A stretch of DNA of 64,000 bases, from positions 434,001-498,000 of the forward strand of contig NZ_VSFF01000003.1 of NCBI RefSeq assembly GCF_008085905.1, in the 5' to 3' direction. A program made the position numbers and the translations under genes. Shown here piece after piece: positions 27,576 to 36,208 of the stretch; the stretch's first letter is position 1; each line of letters begins with the position of its first letter. The notes beneath the pieces were generated by a model. It was not told the origin of the DNA and ran no database searches. It worked only from the letters and a program-made list of their open reading frames with translations. The DNA comes from Actinomadura syzygii (GTDB lineage: Bacteria > Actinomycetota > Actinomycetes > Streptosporangiales > Streptosporangiaceae).

Positions 27576-27711
27576 CCCCCAATTCCAACACCAGCGACAT
27601 TTCCCCAACCGCCCGGGTCCCGCTGAGTTGGACGGAAACCTCAGCCGGGGGTCACGGGGTGGGCGGCCGGAGGCGCCCCAGCGCCGGAGGCCGCCCACCC
27701 CGCCGACGCAG

Positions 27712-27821
27712 GCGACCGCAGCGACGCAAGGATCACCCGCACAGGCACAAAAGACAGAACCAGCGACGTGAGGATCGCCTGCGTCGCCCGGGGGGCGTGG
27801 GGGGTCGCCCCCCCACACTAG
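27712..27821 (+). repeat. Start-codon-associated repeat, rearranged copy C
   Basis: CGACCGCAGCGACGCAAGGA (from 27712) matches the 5' signature of copies A and B. A second partial signature, CAGCGACGTGAGGATC, follows at 27761, then GGGGGGCGTGGGGGGTCGCC and a C-run. From GTG 27768 it encodes VRIACVARGAWGVAPPH and stops at 27821. The peptide shares RGxWGVA with copy D. Unlike the others it is not at a start codon; its TAG overlaps the TAG of the opposite gene. The rest of the 27576-27817 gap shows no gene. Confidence 0.55.
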
Positions 27822-28609
27822 AGGGGAGGCCAGGGAATGGCCGGCCAGTCCTCGGGCGGGTACGGGTGGATCCGGTGCTTGAGCATCAGCTCGACGCGCC
27901 GCCGGGTGGCGTCGACCTCGGCGGGGGTGAGGAGTTCGGAGAGGCGGGCGGCGAGGGGTCCGCCGCGCAGGGCGGCGTGGACGCGGCCGAGCGCGTCGAG
28001 TGCCTCGGGGGTGAGCGGCTTGCCGCGCCACTGCCACAGGACGGTTCTGAGCTTGTACTCGACGGAGAAGCACACGCCGTGGTCGCAGCCGTAGACGTGC
28101 CCGTCGCCGGGGGGCAGCAGGTGGCCGATCTTGCGGTCGGCGTTGTTGACGACGGCGTCGAAGACGGCCATGCGTCGGATGGCGTCGTCGTCGGAGCGGG
28201 ACAGGCCGACGAGGTCGATGTCGGGGTCGGGCTCGACCCAGAGCTGGACCATTCCGGGCCCGTAGGGGCCGTCGCGGTGGACGGTCGGCGGGACGGTCCC
28301 CCAGCCCATGGTCTTGGACACCTCGTAGGCGGCGACCTCCCGCTCGGCGAGGGTGCCGTCGGGGAAGTCCCAGAGGGGGCGCTCGCCGGCGACGGGCTTG
28401 TAGACGCAGGCGGCGGTTCGCCCGTCGTGCTCGATGGAGCAGTACAGGGTGGCGTTGGACGCCTGGACGAGCCGCCCTTCGACGCTGATCCGCCCGGCGG
28501 ACAGCAGCCCCTCGGCGGCGGCGACGTCCCGGGGGTGGACGGGGCGTTCGGACGCGCCCTGCCCGGCTGCGTCGCCGGCGGGGGCCCGGTCGCGGGAGGA
28601 CTGCGTCAT
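27818..28609 (-). CDS. SCO1664-type protein with PI3/4-kinase-like fold
   Basis: A 263-residue protein of an actinobacterial family without established function. Kinase-like motifs are intact: the ATP-lysine VYKPVAGERP, conserved Glu residues in TLAEREVAAYEV, the catalytic loop VVNNADRKIGHLL, and the metal-binding Asp in GCDHGVCF. This pattern resembles PI3/4-kinase and HipA-like phosphotransferases. It belongs with the DUF3090 and phosphatase genes upstream in one operon; that set is a known neighbour of mshC. Phosphorylation of a protein or small molecule is inference. Confidence 0.85.
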   Translation of the reverse strand: MTQSSRDRAPAGDAAGQGASERPVHPRDVAAAEGLLSAGRISVEGRLVQASNATLYCSIEHDGRTAACVYKPVAGERPLWDFPDGTLAEREVAAYEVSKTMGWGTVPPTVHRDGPYGPGMVQLWVEPDPDIDLVGLSRSDDDAIRRMAVFDAVVNNADRKIGHLLPPGDGHVYGCDHGVCFSVEYKLRTVLWQWRGKPLTPEALDALGRVHAALRGGPLAARLSELLTPAEVDATRRRVELMLKHRIHPYPPEDWPAIPWPPL

Positions 28610-28662
28610 GGCCTCATTCTCCCGGCCGCGCCGTCCATGATCCAGCACAACGGGTCGTCATC

Positions 28663-29211
28663 TCAGCCGAGGTATCCGTTCTGCCGGGGGCACACGTGGC
28701 CCTCGGCGTCGAGGGGCAGGCCGCAGAGGGGGCAGGGCGGGCGCCCGGCGGCGACGACCTTCAGGGCGCGCTCGGCGAACGCGCGGGCCTGGGCGGCGCT
28801 GATCCGGACGCGGAGCACGGCGATGGCGGGGTCGTCCTCGCCGACCTCGGCCTCCTCCTCGGTCTCGGTGACCTCCTGCGCCTCGATGACGACCTGCTCG
28901 TCGTCGGGGTCCCAGGCGAGGGCCATGGTGCCGACCCGGAACTCCTCCTCGACGGGCTGGTCGAGCGGGCCGTCGTCGAGCAGCTCGGACGGCGTGACGG
29001 CGGGCACCGGGGCGTCGCCGCCGCTGCGCCGCAGCACTTCGTCCAGCAGCTCCTCCAGCCGTTCGGCCAGCAGCGTGACCTGGAACTTCTCCAGTCCGAC
29101 GCTGGTGACCCGGCGGCCGGAGCGCGCCTGCAGGAAGAAGGCCCGGTCGCCGGGACGCCCGACGGCGCCGGCGACGAACCGCTCCGGCGGGTCGTAGGAG
29201 ATGACGGGCAT
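28663..29211 (-). CDS. DUF3090 protein with C-terminal zinc ribbon
   Basis: A 182-residue protein (SCO1665 type) with no assigned activity. It begins MPVISYDPPERFVAGAVG and carries the family's FFLQARSGRRVTSV and LEKFQV segments. It ends in a zinc-binding CPLCGLPLDAEGHVCPRQNG (two CxxC-like pairs with His). An acidic stretch near residues 120-135 is notable. It sits between the histidine phosphatase and the SCO1664-type gene with gaps of 10 and 53 nt, so the three are probably co-transcribed. Confidence 0.88.
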   Translation of the reverse strand: MPVISYDPPERFVAGAVGRPGDRAFFLQARSGRRVTSVGLEKFQVTLLAERLEELLDEVLRRSGGDAPVPAVTPSELLDDGPLDQPVEEEFRVGTMALAWDPDDEQVVIEAQEVTETEEEAEVGEDDPAIAVLRVRISAAQARAFAERALKVVAAGRPPCPLCGLPLDAEGHVCPRQNGYLG

Positions 29212-29221
29212 GACACCGACC

Positions 29222-29944
29222 CTACGCGCCGCCGCCGACGGGCGCGTCACCCGGCCCGAGTCCGGCTTTTCCGGCGCCCTCCCCCGGCGGTTCCGGAACG
29301 AGGGCGGCGACGTCGCCGCCGGTGTCGTTGACGCGGACGACGAACGGCCGCGTCTCGGTGTACCGGATGACGGTGAGCGACGCGGGGTCGGCCTGGATCC
29401 GCTGGAACTGGTCGAGGTGGAGGCCGAGGGCGTCCGCGACGACGGCCTTGATGATGTCGCCGTGGCTGCACACGGCGTAGAGGGCGTCGGGGCCGTGCTC
29501 GGCGGCGATCCGCCGGTTCCAGTCGCGGACGGCGGTGACGGCGCGGTGCTGCGCGCCGGCGAGCGACTCCCCGTCCTCGCCGGGGAACCGGACGGCGCTC
29601 GGGTGGGCCTGCACGACCCGCCACAGCGGCTCCTCGGCCAGCTCCTTGAGGGGGCGGCCGGTCCAGTCGCCGTAGCGGACCTCGCCGAACCGGTCGTCGG
29701 TCTCGACCTTCCCGGCGGGGCCGGTCCGGCCGGCGGCGACGGCCTCGGCGGTCTCGGCGCAGCGGTCGAGGGGGCTCGCGACGACGGCGGCGAGCGGCAG
29801 CGGCGCGAGGCGGGCGGCGAGGGCGCCGGCCTGCGCGCGGCCGCGCTCGTCGAGGCGGACGCCGGGCGTCCAGCCGGCCAGCACGGGGCCGGTCATCGCG
29901 GTCAGGCCGTGCCGCACCAGGAGAAGGGTGGTCACACCGGCCAC
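29222..29944 (-). CDS. Histidine-phosphatase-family phosphomutase-like protein
   Basis: A 240-residue member of the branch containing MSMEG_4193 and SCO1666. The catalytic RHG occurs in LLLVRHGLTAMTG, Arg/Glu residues in VASPLDRCAETAEA and GEVRYGDWTGRPLKEL, and the second catalytic His in VCSHGDIIKAV. It could remove the phosphate added by the SCO1664-type kinase encoded two genes away, though that is inference. Both candidate starts (29944 and 29935) are GTG. It diverges from corA. Confidence 0.9.
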   Translation of the reverse strand: MAGVTTLLLVRHGLTAMTGPVLAGWTPGVRLDERGRAQAGALAARLAPLPLAAVVASPLDRCAETAEAVAAGRTGPAGKVETDDRFGEVRYGDWTGRPLKELAEEPLWRVVQAHPSAVRFPGEDGESLAGAQHRAVTAVRDWNRRIAAEHGPDALYAVCSHGDIIKAVVADALGLHLDQFQRIQADPASLTVIRYTETRPFVVRVNDTGGDVAALVPEPPGEGAGKAGLGPGDAPVGGGA

Positions 29945-29999
29945 TCTAAGAGATCACGGAACGTCCGGCACGGCCCGGGCGCGCCGCGGATGCGGGACA

Positions 30000-30980
30000 A
30001 TGCGGGCTGTGATCGTGGACAAGGCCATCTACGCCGACGGGACCCGCCGCGACATCGAGGGCGACATCAGCGACGCGTTCGACCTCGCCCGCGAGGAGGG
30101 CGACTGCTTCGTCTGGATCGGGCTGTTCGAGCCCGACGAGGAGGAGTTCGAGCTGGTCAAGGACGAGCTCCAGCTGCATCCGCTGGCCGCCGAGGACGCC
30201 GTGTCCGCGCACCAGCGGCCGAAGCTGGAGCGCTACGACGACACGCTGTTCATCGTGCTGAAGACGCTGACCTACATCGACGAGACGTCCGACATCGAGG
30301 TCGGCGAGATCATGGTGTTCCTCGGCCCGGACTTCGTCGTCACCGTCCGGCACGGCGCGGGGAACCCGCTCGGGCCCGTCCGCAAGCGGCTGGAGGACTC
30401 CCCCGAGATGCTGATGCACGGCGCGACGAGCGTGCTGTACGCGGTGTGCGACGAGGTCGTCGACCGGTACGGCATCGTCGCGCACGAGGTCGAGGTCGAC
30501 ATCATCGGGCTGGAGAAGGCCGTGTTCGACCCGCACGCGCGCGACGTCACCGAGGACGTCTACTCCCTGAAGCGGGAGGTGCTGGAGTTCCGCGCCGCGG
30601 AGGACCCGCTGGTCCCGGTGCTGACGGAGATCGTGAAGGGGCGGGTCGCCGAGTGCGGCTCGACCCGGGAGTACTTCCGCGACGTCCTCGACCACCTGCT
30701 GCGCGTGGACGAGCAGGTCGACGCGCACAACGAGCTGCTGAACAGCGTCCTGACCGCGCATCTGGCGCTGCTCGGCAAGCGGCAGAACGAGGACATGCGG
30801 AAGATCTCCGCGTGGGCGGCGATCATCGCGGTGCCGACCGCGATCGCCGGGATCTACGGCATGAACTTCAACCAGATGCCGGAGCTGCACTGGAGGTACG
30901 GATACCCGCTGGTCATCGTGACGATGGCGGTGGCGTGCACGCTGCTGTTCCGCCGCCTCCGCAAGAGCGGCTGGCTCTAG
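30000..30980 (+). CDS. corA: CorA-type magnesium/cobalt transporter
   Basis: A divalent-cation channel of the inner membrane, 326 aa. The long cytoplasmic alpha/beta funnel domain (about 1-255) has the LHPLAAEDA segment. Two C-terminal helices surround the selectivity signature YGMNFNQMPE (GMN). ATG 30000 was chosen because the CorA fold begins there. Its stop overlaps the stop of the convergent gene at the tetranucleotide CTAG. Confidence 0.95.
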   Translation: MRAVIVDKAIYADGTRRDIEGDISDAFDLAREEGDCFVWIGLFEPDEEEFELVKDELQLHPLAAEDAVSAHQRPKLERYDDTLFIVLKTLTYIDETSDIEVGEIMVFLGPDFVVTVRHGAGNPLGPVRKRLEDSPEMLMHGATSVLYAVCDEVVDRYGIVAHEVEVDIIGLEKAVFDPHARDVTEDVYSLKREVLEFRAAEDPLVPVLTEIVKGRVAECGSTREYFRDVLDHLLRVDEQVDAHNELLNSVLTAHLALLGKRQNEDMRKISAWAAIIAVPTAIAGIYGMNFNQMPELHWRYGYPLVIVTMAVACTLLFRRLRKSGWL

Positions 30981-31609
30981 TCCGCGGCGTCGTGCGGGAC
31001 GTAATCGTGCGGGACGGGTTCGGCGAGCAGGGCGGCCCACAGGTGCGACTCGGCGCCCCGCGACTCCAGCCTGCGGCGCAGCCGCTCGACGCCGCCGCGG
31101 GTGGGCAGCGCCAGCCACAGCAGCAGCGGATACCCGAGGACGAACCCGGCGGCGAACACCAGTTCGCTCTTCCCGGCGATCGAGAGCGGCAGGCCGAGCA
31201 CGATCACGGCCTCGGCGAGCGCGAACCGCGACAGCAACGCCTGCCGGAACAGCGCCAGCGCGGTGGCGGCGGAGCGGCCCTGGTCGTCCTCCGGCGCCAT
31301 CGGGCGCGGCGTGCGCGGCCCGGCCAGCGCGGCGGCCGCGGCGGCGGCGACCAGCGGGGCGAACGGCCAGAGCGCCGGGTCGTCCGGGCCGCCGGCGACG
31401 ATCAGCGGCGTGATCGCCAGGACCAGCACCGGCGCGGCGGCGAGGACGAGCATCAGCAGCCGCATCCGGCCGAGCTCGGTGCGGCCGCGCAGGGACGCGA
31501 GGTAGCCGGGGTCGTCGCCCGGCCCGGCGCCGAAGACGGGCGCCGCGGCGGGTCCGCCGCCGCCTTCCGGCGCGTCCGGGGAGTACTTCGAAAAGGGAGG
31601 TGGCGCCAT
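30977..31609 (-). CDS. Four-helix membrane protein of unknown function
   Basis: I do not recognise a family. The 210-residue protein has a Pro/Gly-rich cytoplasmic N-terminus, two pairs of hydrophobic segments (about 55-95 and 135-180), and a charged C-terminal tail with a Glu/His-rich end (AEPVPHDYVPHDAAD). ATG 31609 has AAAAGGGAGG upstream. The stop codon shares CTAG with corA, so the two convergent genes overlap by 4 nt. Confidence 0.75.
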   Translation of the reverse strand: MAPPPFSKYSPDAPEGGGGPAAAPVFGAGPGDDPGYLASLRGRTELGRMRLLMLVLAAAPVLVLAITPLIVAGGPDDPALWPFAPLVAAAAAAALAGPRTPRPMAPEDDQGRSAATALALFRQALLSRFALAEAVIVLGLPLSIAGKSELVFAAGFVLGYPLLLWLALPTRGGVERLRRRLESRGAESHLWAALLAEPVPHDYVPHDAAD

Positions 31610-31678
31610 GGTCGCGCACCCTAGCGCGGCGCCGGGCGGCGGCAACAGCCGTCCCGCGGACCGCTACATTTGCCGCCT

Positions 31679-32632
31679 ATGAAGGAGCGTCACCTCGGGC
31701 GGAGCGGGCTGCTGGTGTCCCGGCTGGGCCTCGGCACCATGACCTGGGGCCAGGACACCGAGCCGGACGAGGCCGCGGCGCAGCTCGTCGCGTTCGCCGA
31801 GGCGGGGGGCACGCTCGTGGACACCGCCGACGTGTACAACGACGGCGACAGCGAGCGGATCCTCGGGCACCTGCTGCGCGAGCTGGTCGACCGGGACGGC
31901 CTCGTCGTCGCCACCAAGGCCGCGATCAGGCCGAACGGGCGCTACGACGGCTCCCGGCGGCACCTGCTCCGCGCCCTCGACGCCTCCCTGGACCGCATGG
32001 ACCTCGACCACGTCGACCTGTGGCAGCTCCACGTCTACGACCCGGCGACGCCGCTGGAGGAGACGCTGTCCGCGCTGGACGAGGCCGTCTCCTCCGGCCG
32101 GACGCGCTACGTCGGCGTGTCGAACTACGCGGGCTGGCAGGTGGCGAAGGCCGCCGCGTGGCAGCGCGCCTGGCCGGGCCGCGCCCCGGTCGTGTCCGCG
32201 CAGCAGGAGTACTCGCTGCTGAGCCGCGACATCGAGCGGGAGGTGGTGCCCGCCGCGCTGGACGCCGGGGCCGGGCTGCTGCCGTGGTCGCCGCTCGGGC
32301 GGGGCGTCCTCACCGGCAAGTACCGCACCGGCATCCCCGCCGGGTCGCGCGCCGCCGCCGCGCACTACGCCGAGTTCGTCAAGCCGTACCTGGACGAGGA
32401 GTGCTCCCGCATCGTCGAGTCGGTGGTGACCGCCGCCGAGGGGCTCGGCCGCTCCCCGCTCGCCGTCGCGCTCGCCTGGGTCCGCGACCGGCCGGGCGTC
32501 GCCGCGCCGATCGTCGGGGCGCGCACCGCGGCGCAGCTCGGCGCGATACTGGAGAGCGAGGACCTCACGCTGCCGAACGAGATCCGGGCGGCGCTGGACG
32601 ACGTCTCCGACACCGCGACGGGAAGCCCGTGA
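31679..32632 (+). CDS. Aldo/keto reductase
   Basis: NADPH-dependent oxidoreductase with a TIM-barrel fold, 317 aa. The catalytic tetrad is visible: Asp and Tyr in TADVYNDGDSE, Lys in VVATKAAI, and His in LWQLHVYD. The coenzyme site includes the late segment IVGARTAAQL. It resembles the Kvbeta/YghZ-like AKR group. The natural substrate is unknown. ATG 31679 was preferred over TTG 31670. Its stop overlaps the GTG of the next gene (GTGA), which implies co-translation with the RecD2-like protein. Confidence 0.93.
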   Translation: MKERHLGRSGLLVSRLGLGTMTWGQDTEPDEAAAQLVAFAEAGGTLVDTADVYNDGDSERILGHLLRELVDRDGLVVATKAAIRPNGRYDGSRRHLLRALDASLDRMDLDHVDLWQLHVYDPATPLEETLSALDEAVSSGRTRYVGVSNYAGWQVAKAAAWQRAWPGRAPVVSAQQEYSLLSRDIEREVVPAALDAGAGLLPWSPLGRGVLTGKYRTGIPAGSRAAAAHYAEFVKPYLDEECSRIVESVVTAAEGLGRSPLAVALAWVRDRPGVAAPIVGARTAAQLGAILESEDLTLPNEIRAALDDVSDTATGSP

Positions 32633-34530
32633 CCGACACACCCCACCCCGCCCCTGAAACGGACGGTCCGTCCCATGCCGAGCGGGCGGCGCGCGCCGCC
32701 GAGGCGATGCGGGCCGCCGAGGCCGCCGCCGCTGCCGCGCCGGACAGAGCGCCGGAGGCGAAGCCGGAGGAGGGCCGCGCGCACACGCCCCAGAACGGCG
32801 CGACGGCGGCGCAGGACGACCTCCCCGCCCTGGCCGAGCTGTTCGCGGCGACGGGCGTGCCCGCGCCGCTCGCCGCCCGCGCCGCCGCCCGGCTCGGAGC
32901 GGGCGCCGCCGGACGGCTCCGCGACGACCCGTGGCGGCTGCTGCGCGTCCCCGGCGTCGCACCCCGGCAGGCCGACCACTTCGCCCGCGCCGTGCTCGGC
33001 GACGCCGCGCGGCCGGACGACCCGCGGCGCGGCCGCGCGCTCGTCCTGCACCTGCTGACGGAGGCGGCGCGCGGCGGGCACACGGTGACGCCCGTGGCGG
33101 ACGTCGTGTCCGCGCTGGAGCGCGTGCGGGTCGGCGACCCGCGCCAGGCCGTCGAGGCGGCGCTGGACGAGGCGGACGTCCTCGCGCTCACCGAGGAGCC
33201 CGAGTTCGACGAGGAGTCCTTCGCCGAGGACGCCGAGCCGCCCGAGCCGGAGGAGACGCTCGGCCCGGCGCGGTGGGCGCTCGCGGAGGAGGCGGCGGCC
33301 GAGGGCTTCCAGCGGCTGACGCTCACCGCCGTCCCGCTGCTGGACGACGCGGCCCTCAAGGAGCTGCGCGACGGCCTGCCCGAGGACCGCTCCCTCGCGC
33401 TCACCGCCGCGCTGCGCACCGGGGTGAGCGTCCTGCGCGGCACGCCCGGCGACCTGGAGCGCGCCGTGCTCGGCGTCGCCGCCGCCGCGGCCGGTGAGGG
33501 CCTGCGGGTCGCGGTCGCGACGCCCACCGACCGCGCCGCCGCCGACCTCGAACAGGAGGCCGAGGGGGTGGCGGTGGCGAGCCTGCACCGGCTGCTGGAG
33601 CCGCGCGACGACCCGTCCGCCGCGCCCGGCGCCGTCGTCTACGGGCGCGGCGAGCGGGAGCCCTTCGACCTCGACCTGATCGTCGTCGCGGACGCGGCGG
33701 CGCTCGACGTGGAGCTGTGCGCCGTGCTGGTCGAGGCGTGCCCCGACGGCGCGCACCTGGTGCTCTGCGCGGAGCCCGGCGCGCCGCCGCCTACCGGTCC
33801 CGGGCGGCCGCTGGACGACCTTGAGTCGTCCGAGACCGTCCCGGTGGTGACGCTGGACGCGGCGCCGTCCGGCCCGCTGGGCGCGCTGACCGAGGCGGTC
33901 CGCGGCGGCGACCTCGTCGCGGTGGACGCCCCCGGACGCGAGGTCGTCATCGTCCCGGCGGAGAGCCCCGGCGAGGCCGTGCACCGGGCCGTGCAGCTCG
34001 TCACCGACTCGATCCCCCGGGCGCTCGGCATCCCGGCGGAGGACGTCCAGATCGTGACGCCCGCCGCGGGCGGCGACGCGGGCGCCGCCGCGCTGAACGC
34101 GGCGCTCAAGGCCCGGCTGAACCCCGGCCCCGGACGGTTCGCCGGGCTCGACCCTGGCGACCGCGTCGTCGTCGCAGCGCCGCTCCCCTGCGCACCGACC
34201 GGCGAGACCGGCGTCGTCACCGGCGGCGGACCGCACGGCCTCGACGTCGAGTTCCCCGGCGGCGCGGCCGTCGTCGCGCCCGCCGACGCGGCGCGGCTCC
34301 GGCACGGCTGGGCGGTGCCGGTCGCGCTGGCGCGCGGGACGCGGCGTCCCGGCGTCGTCGCCGTCCTGACGCCGGACGGCCTGTCCCGACCGCTGGTGGC
34401 CACGGCGTTCGGGCTGGCGCGGCGGCACCTGTCGATCGTGCAGGCGGCCGGGCCCGCGCTCGCCAGGGCCGTCCGCGAGGAGGACGCGCCCGCACGGCGC
34501 ACCCGCCTCGCGAGACTCGTCGGGCGGTAA
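32629..34530 (+). CDS. RecD2-like protein lacking helicase motifs (pseudohelicase)
   Basis: A 633-residue protein. After a low-complexity N-terminus, helix-hairpin-helix repeats (about 65-125) match those of RecD2 helicases. The rest follows RecD2 order but with altered motifs. Where Walker A is expected it reads LRGTPGDLERA (no GKT). TPTDRAAADLEQEA and VASLHRLLEP match motif Ia and the following RecD2 segment. Where DEAS is expected it reads VVADAAAL. The GDPDQLP position is AEPGAPPP, and the late VTVHKSQG/YTAVTRA motifs are missing. ATP hydrolysis is therefore unlikely, while DNA binding through HhH may remain. It is coupled to the aldo/keto reductase. Confidence 0.8.
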   Translation: MTDTPHPAPETDGPSHAERAARAAEAMRAAEAAAAAAPDRAPEAKPEEGRAHTPQNGATAAQDDLPALAELFAATGVPAPLAARAAARLGAGAAGRLRDDPWRLLRVPGVAPRQADHFARAVLGDAARPDDPRRGRALVLHLLTEAARGGHTVTPVADVVSALERVRVGDPRQAVEAALDEADVLALTEEPEFDEESFAEDAEPPEPEETLGPARWALAEEAAAEGFQRLTLTAVPLLDDAALKELRDGLPEDRSLALTAALRTGVSVLRGTPGDLERAVLGVAAAAAGEGLRVAVATPTDRAAADLEQEAEGVAVASLHRLLEPRDDPSAAPGAVVYGRGEREPFDLDLIVVADAAALDVELCAVLVEACPDGAHLVLCAEPGAPPPTGPGRPLDDLESSETVPVVTLDAAPSGPLGALTEAVRGGDLVAVDAPGREVVIVPAESPGEAVHRAVQLVTDSIPRALGIPAEDVQIVTPAAGGDAGAAALNAALKARLNPGPGRFAGLDPGDRVVVAAPLPCAPTGETGVVTGGGPHGLDVEFPGGAAVVAPADAARLRHGWAVPVALARGTRRPGVVAVLTPDGLSRPLVATAFGLARRHLSIVQAAGPALARAVREEDAPARRTRLARLVGR

Positions 34531-34575
34531 CTGGTCGGGCGGTAACCCGTCGTGCGGCAACTCGTCGTGCGTTAG
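34516..34575 (+). repeat. Four 15-bp tandem units across the stop of the RecD2-like gene
   Basis: CTCGTCGGGCGGTAA, CTGGTCGGGCGGTAA, CCCGTCGTGCGGCAA and CTCGTCGTGCGTTAG follow each other without gaps. The first is the end of the gene (Leu-Val-Gly-Arg-stop). Read in frame the next units give LVGR-stop, PVVRQ, then LVVR-stop. The duplication is thus in register with the reading frame. Confidence 0.85.
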
Positions 34576-34689
34576 GACGCCCGAGGGTCGCGGCGGAGCA
34601 AAGAAACCGCCGTGCCTTGGTTTACTCACCCCCTCTTATGGGACACGATGTCAACAAGGGTGAGGGACGGCATCGGGTGGAGGACCACT

Positions 34690-35322
34690 ATGCCCCAGCG
34701 GCTCGTTCGGCTCGGTTCGGCGTCGGCGGCGGTCTCCGCCGGAGCGATCGTCCTGGTCATCTCCGCGGGACCGGCCGACGCGGCCGCCGCGGAGATCTGC
34801 AAGAAGGGGACCGACCCGGCGAGCACGATCGAGAACTGGAAGTGCAACCTCGGCAACCTGCGCGAGGCGATCCTCCCGAAGAGCCCGGCGGCGCCGACGC
34901 CCGCCCCGACCAAGCCCGCCGGTCCCGCCCCGCAGAAGACCTCGAAGACCACGCCGCACAAGCTGCCCGCGCGGACGCCGCCCCGGCGGGCCGCGCCGCG
35001 CGGCGCTCCGGCTCCGTCCACGATGACCGACGCGCGCGGCCTGCGCCCCTACGGGGGCGCGGCGCCGCCGTCCAGATCGCTGGTCCCGCCCGGCGTGCCG
35101 CCGGGGGTCCTGCCGTCGCCGGAGGTCGCCGACCCGGACGTCTACCAGACGTCCGGCACGCCGCGGACCCGCCTCATCTCCCCCGTCGCCGCCACCGAGG
35201 GCGACACGGCCCGCACGCCGTGGGTCGCCGCGGCGGCCGGGGCCGCGGGAGCCGTCGCCGCGCTGCACCTCAGCGTCGCGGGCCGCACCCTCCGCCGCCG
35301 CGCCGTCCCAGGCCGCCGCTGA
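34690..35322 (+). CDS. Proline-rich secreted or cell-surface protein
   Basis: No family recognised. The 210-residue protein has a signal peptide (MPQRLVRLG, hydrophobic core, cleavage after ADAAAA) and a short N-terminal mature part with two Cys (EICKKG ... NWKCNLG). A long Pro/Ala/Arg/Thr-rich region follows, then a C-terminal hydrophobic helix (TPWVAAAAGAAGAVAALHL) and a basic tail RTLRRRAVPGRR. The helix plus basic end fits membrane retention, but no LPxTG sortase motif is present. ATG 34690 has GGAGG 7 nt upstream. Confidence 0.75.
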   Translation: MPQRLVRLGSASAAVSAGAIVLVISAGPADAAAAEICKKGTDPASTIENWKCNLGNLREAILPKSPAAPTPAPTKPAGPAPQKTSKTTPHKLPARTPPRRAAPRGAPAPSTMTDARGLRPYGGAAPPSRSLVPPGVPPGVLPSPEVADPDVYQTSGTPRTRLISPVAATEGDTARTPWVAAAAGAAGAVAALHLSVAGRTLRRRAVPGRR

Positions 35323-35355
35323 CATCCCGGGAACGGCCGGTACCGGCGCGAAGAC

Positions 35356-35390
35356 GAGAGGCCCCTCCCGCGCGGTGGGAGGGGCCTCTC
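35356..35390. terminator. Bidirectional terminator
   Basis: A 14-bp perfect stem (35356-35369 with 35377-35390) with a 7-nt loop lies between the convergent proline-rich gene and fabI. Confidence 0.85.
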
Positions 35391-35420
35391 CTCGCGTTCA
35401 GAGGCGCGAAGGACCGGGGG

Positions 35421-36208
35421 CTACATCGACGGGGCGCCGACCGAGTGCAGGCCGCCGTCCACGTGGACGATCTCGCCCGTCGTCGCCGGGAACCAGTCCG
35501 ACAGCAGCGCCACGCACGCGCGCGCCGTCGGCTCGCTGTTCTTGAGGTCCCAGCCGAGGGGCGCCGCCTGCGCCCAGATGTCCGTCAGGCCCTCGAACCC
35601 GGGGATGCTCTTCGCCGCCATCGTGGCGAGCGGGCCCGCGGCGACGAGGTTCACCCGGATGCCCTGCGGCCCGAGGTACTTGGCGAGGTACCGGGAGCAC
35701 GACTCGAGCCCGGCCTTCGCCACGCCCATCCAGTCGTACACCGGCCACGCCTTGGAGGCGTCGAAGTCGAGCCCGACGACGGACCCGCCGTCCTTCATCA
35801 GCGGCAGGCACGCCATCGTCAGCGACTTCAGCGAGTACGTCGACGCGTGCACGGCGGTCGCGACGTCCTCCCACGGCGTCTCCAGGAACGTGCCGCCGAG
35901 CGCGGTCTGCGGCGCGAACGCGATCGCGTGGACGACGCCGTCCAGGTGGTCGAAGCCGTGCTCGCGCAGGTTCCCGGCGAGCGCGCCGAGCTGCTCGGAG
36001 TCCGTCACGTCCAGCTCGATCACCGGGGGCGGCGAGTCCGGCCCGGACGGCAGCCGCTTCGCCGTCCGCTGCGTCAGCGTCGGCCGCGGGTAGGCGGTCA
36101 GCGCCACCTCCGCGCCCTGCTCCTGCGCGACCCGCGCGATGTGGAAGCCGATCGACGCGTCGGTGAGGACGCCGGTGACCAGGATCCGCTTGCCTTCGAG
36201 AATGCCCA

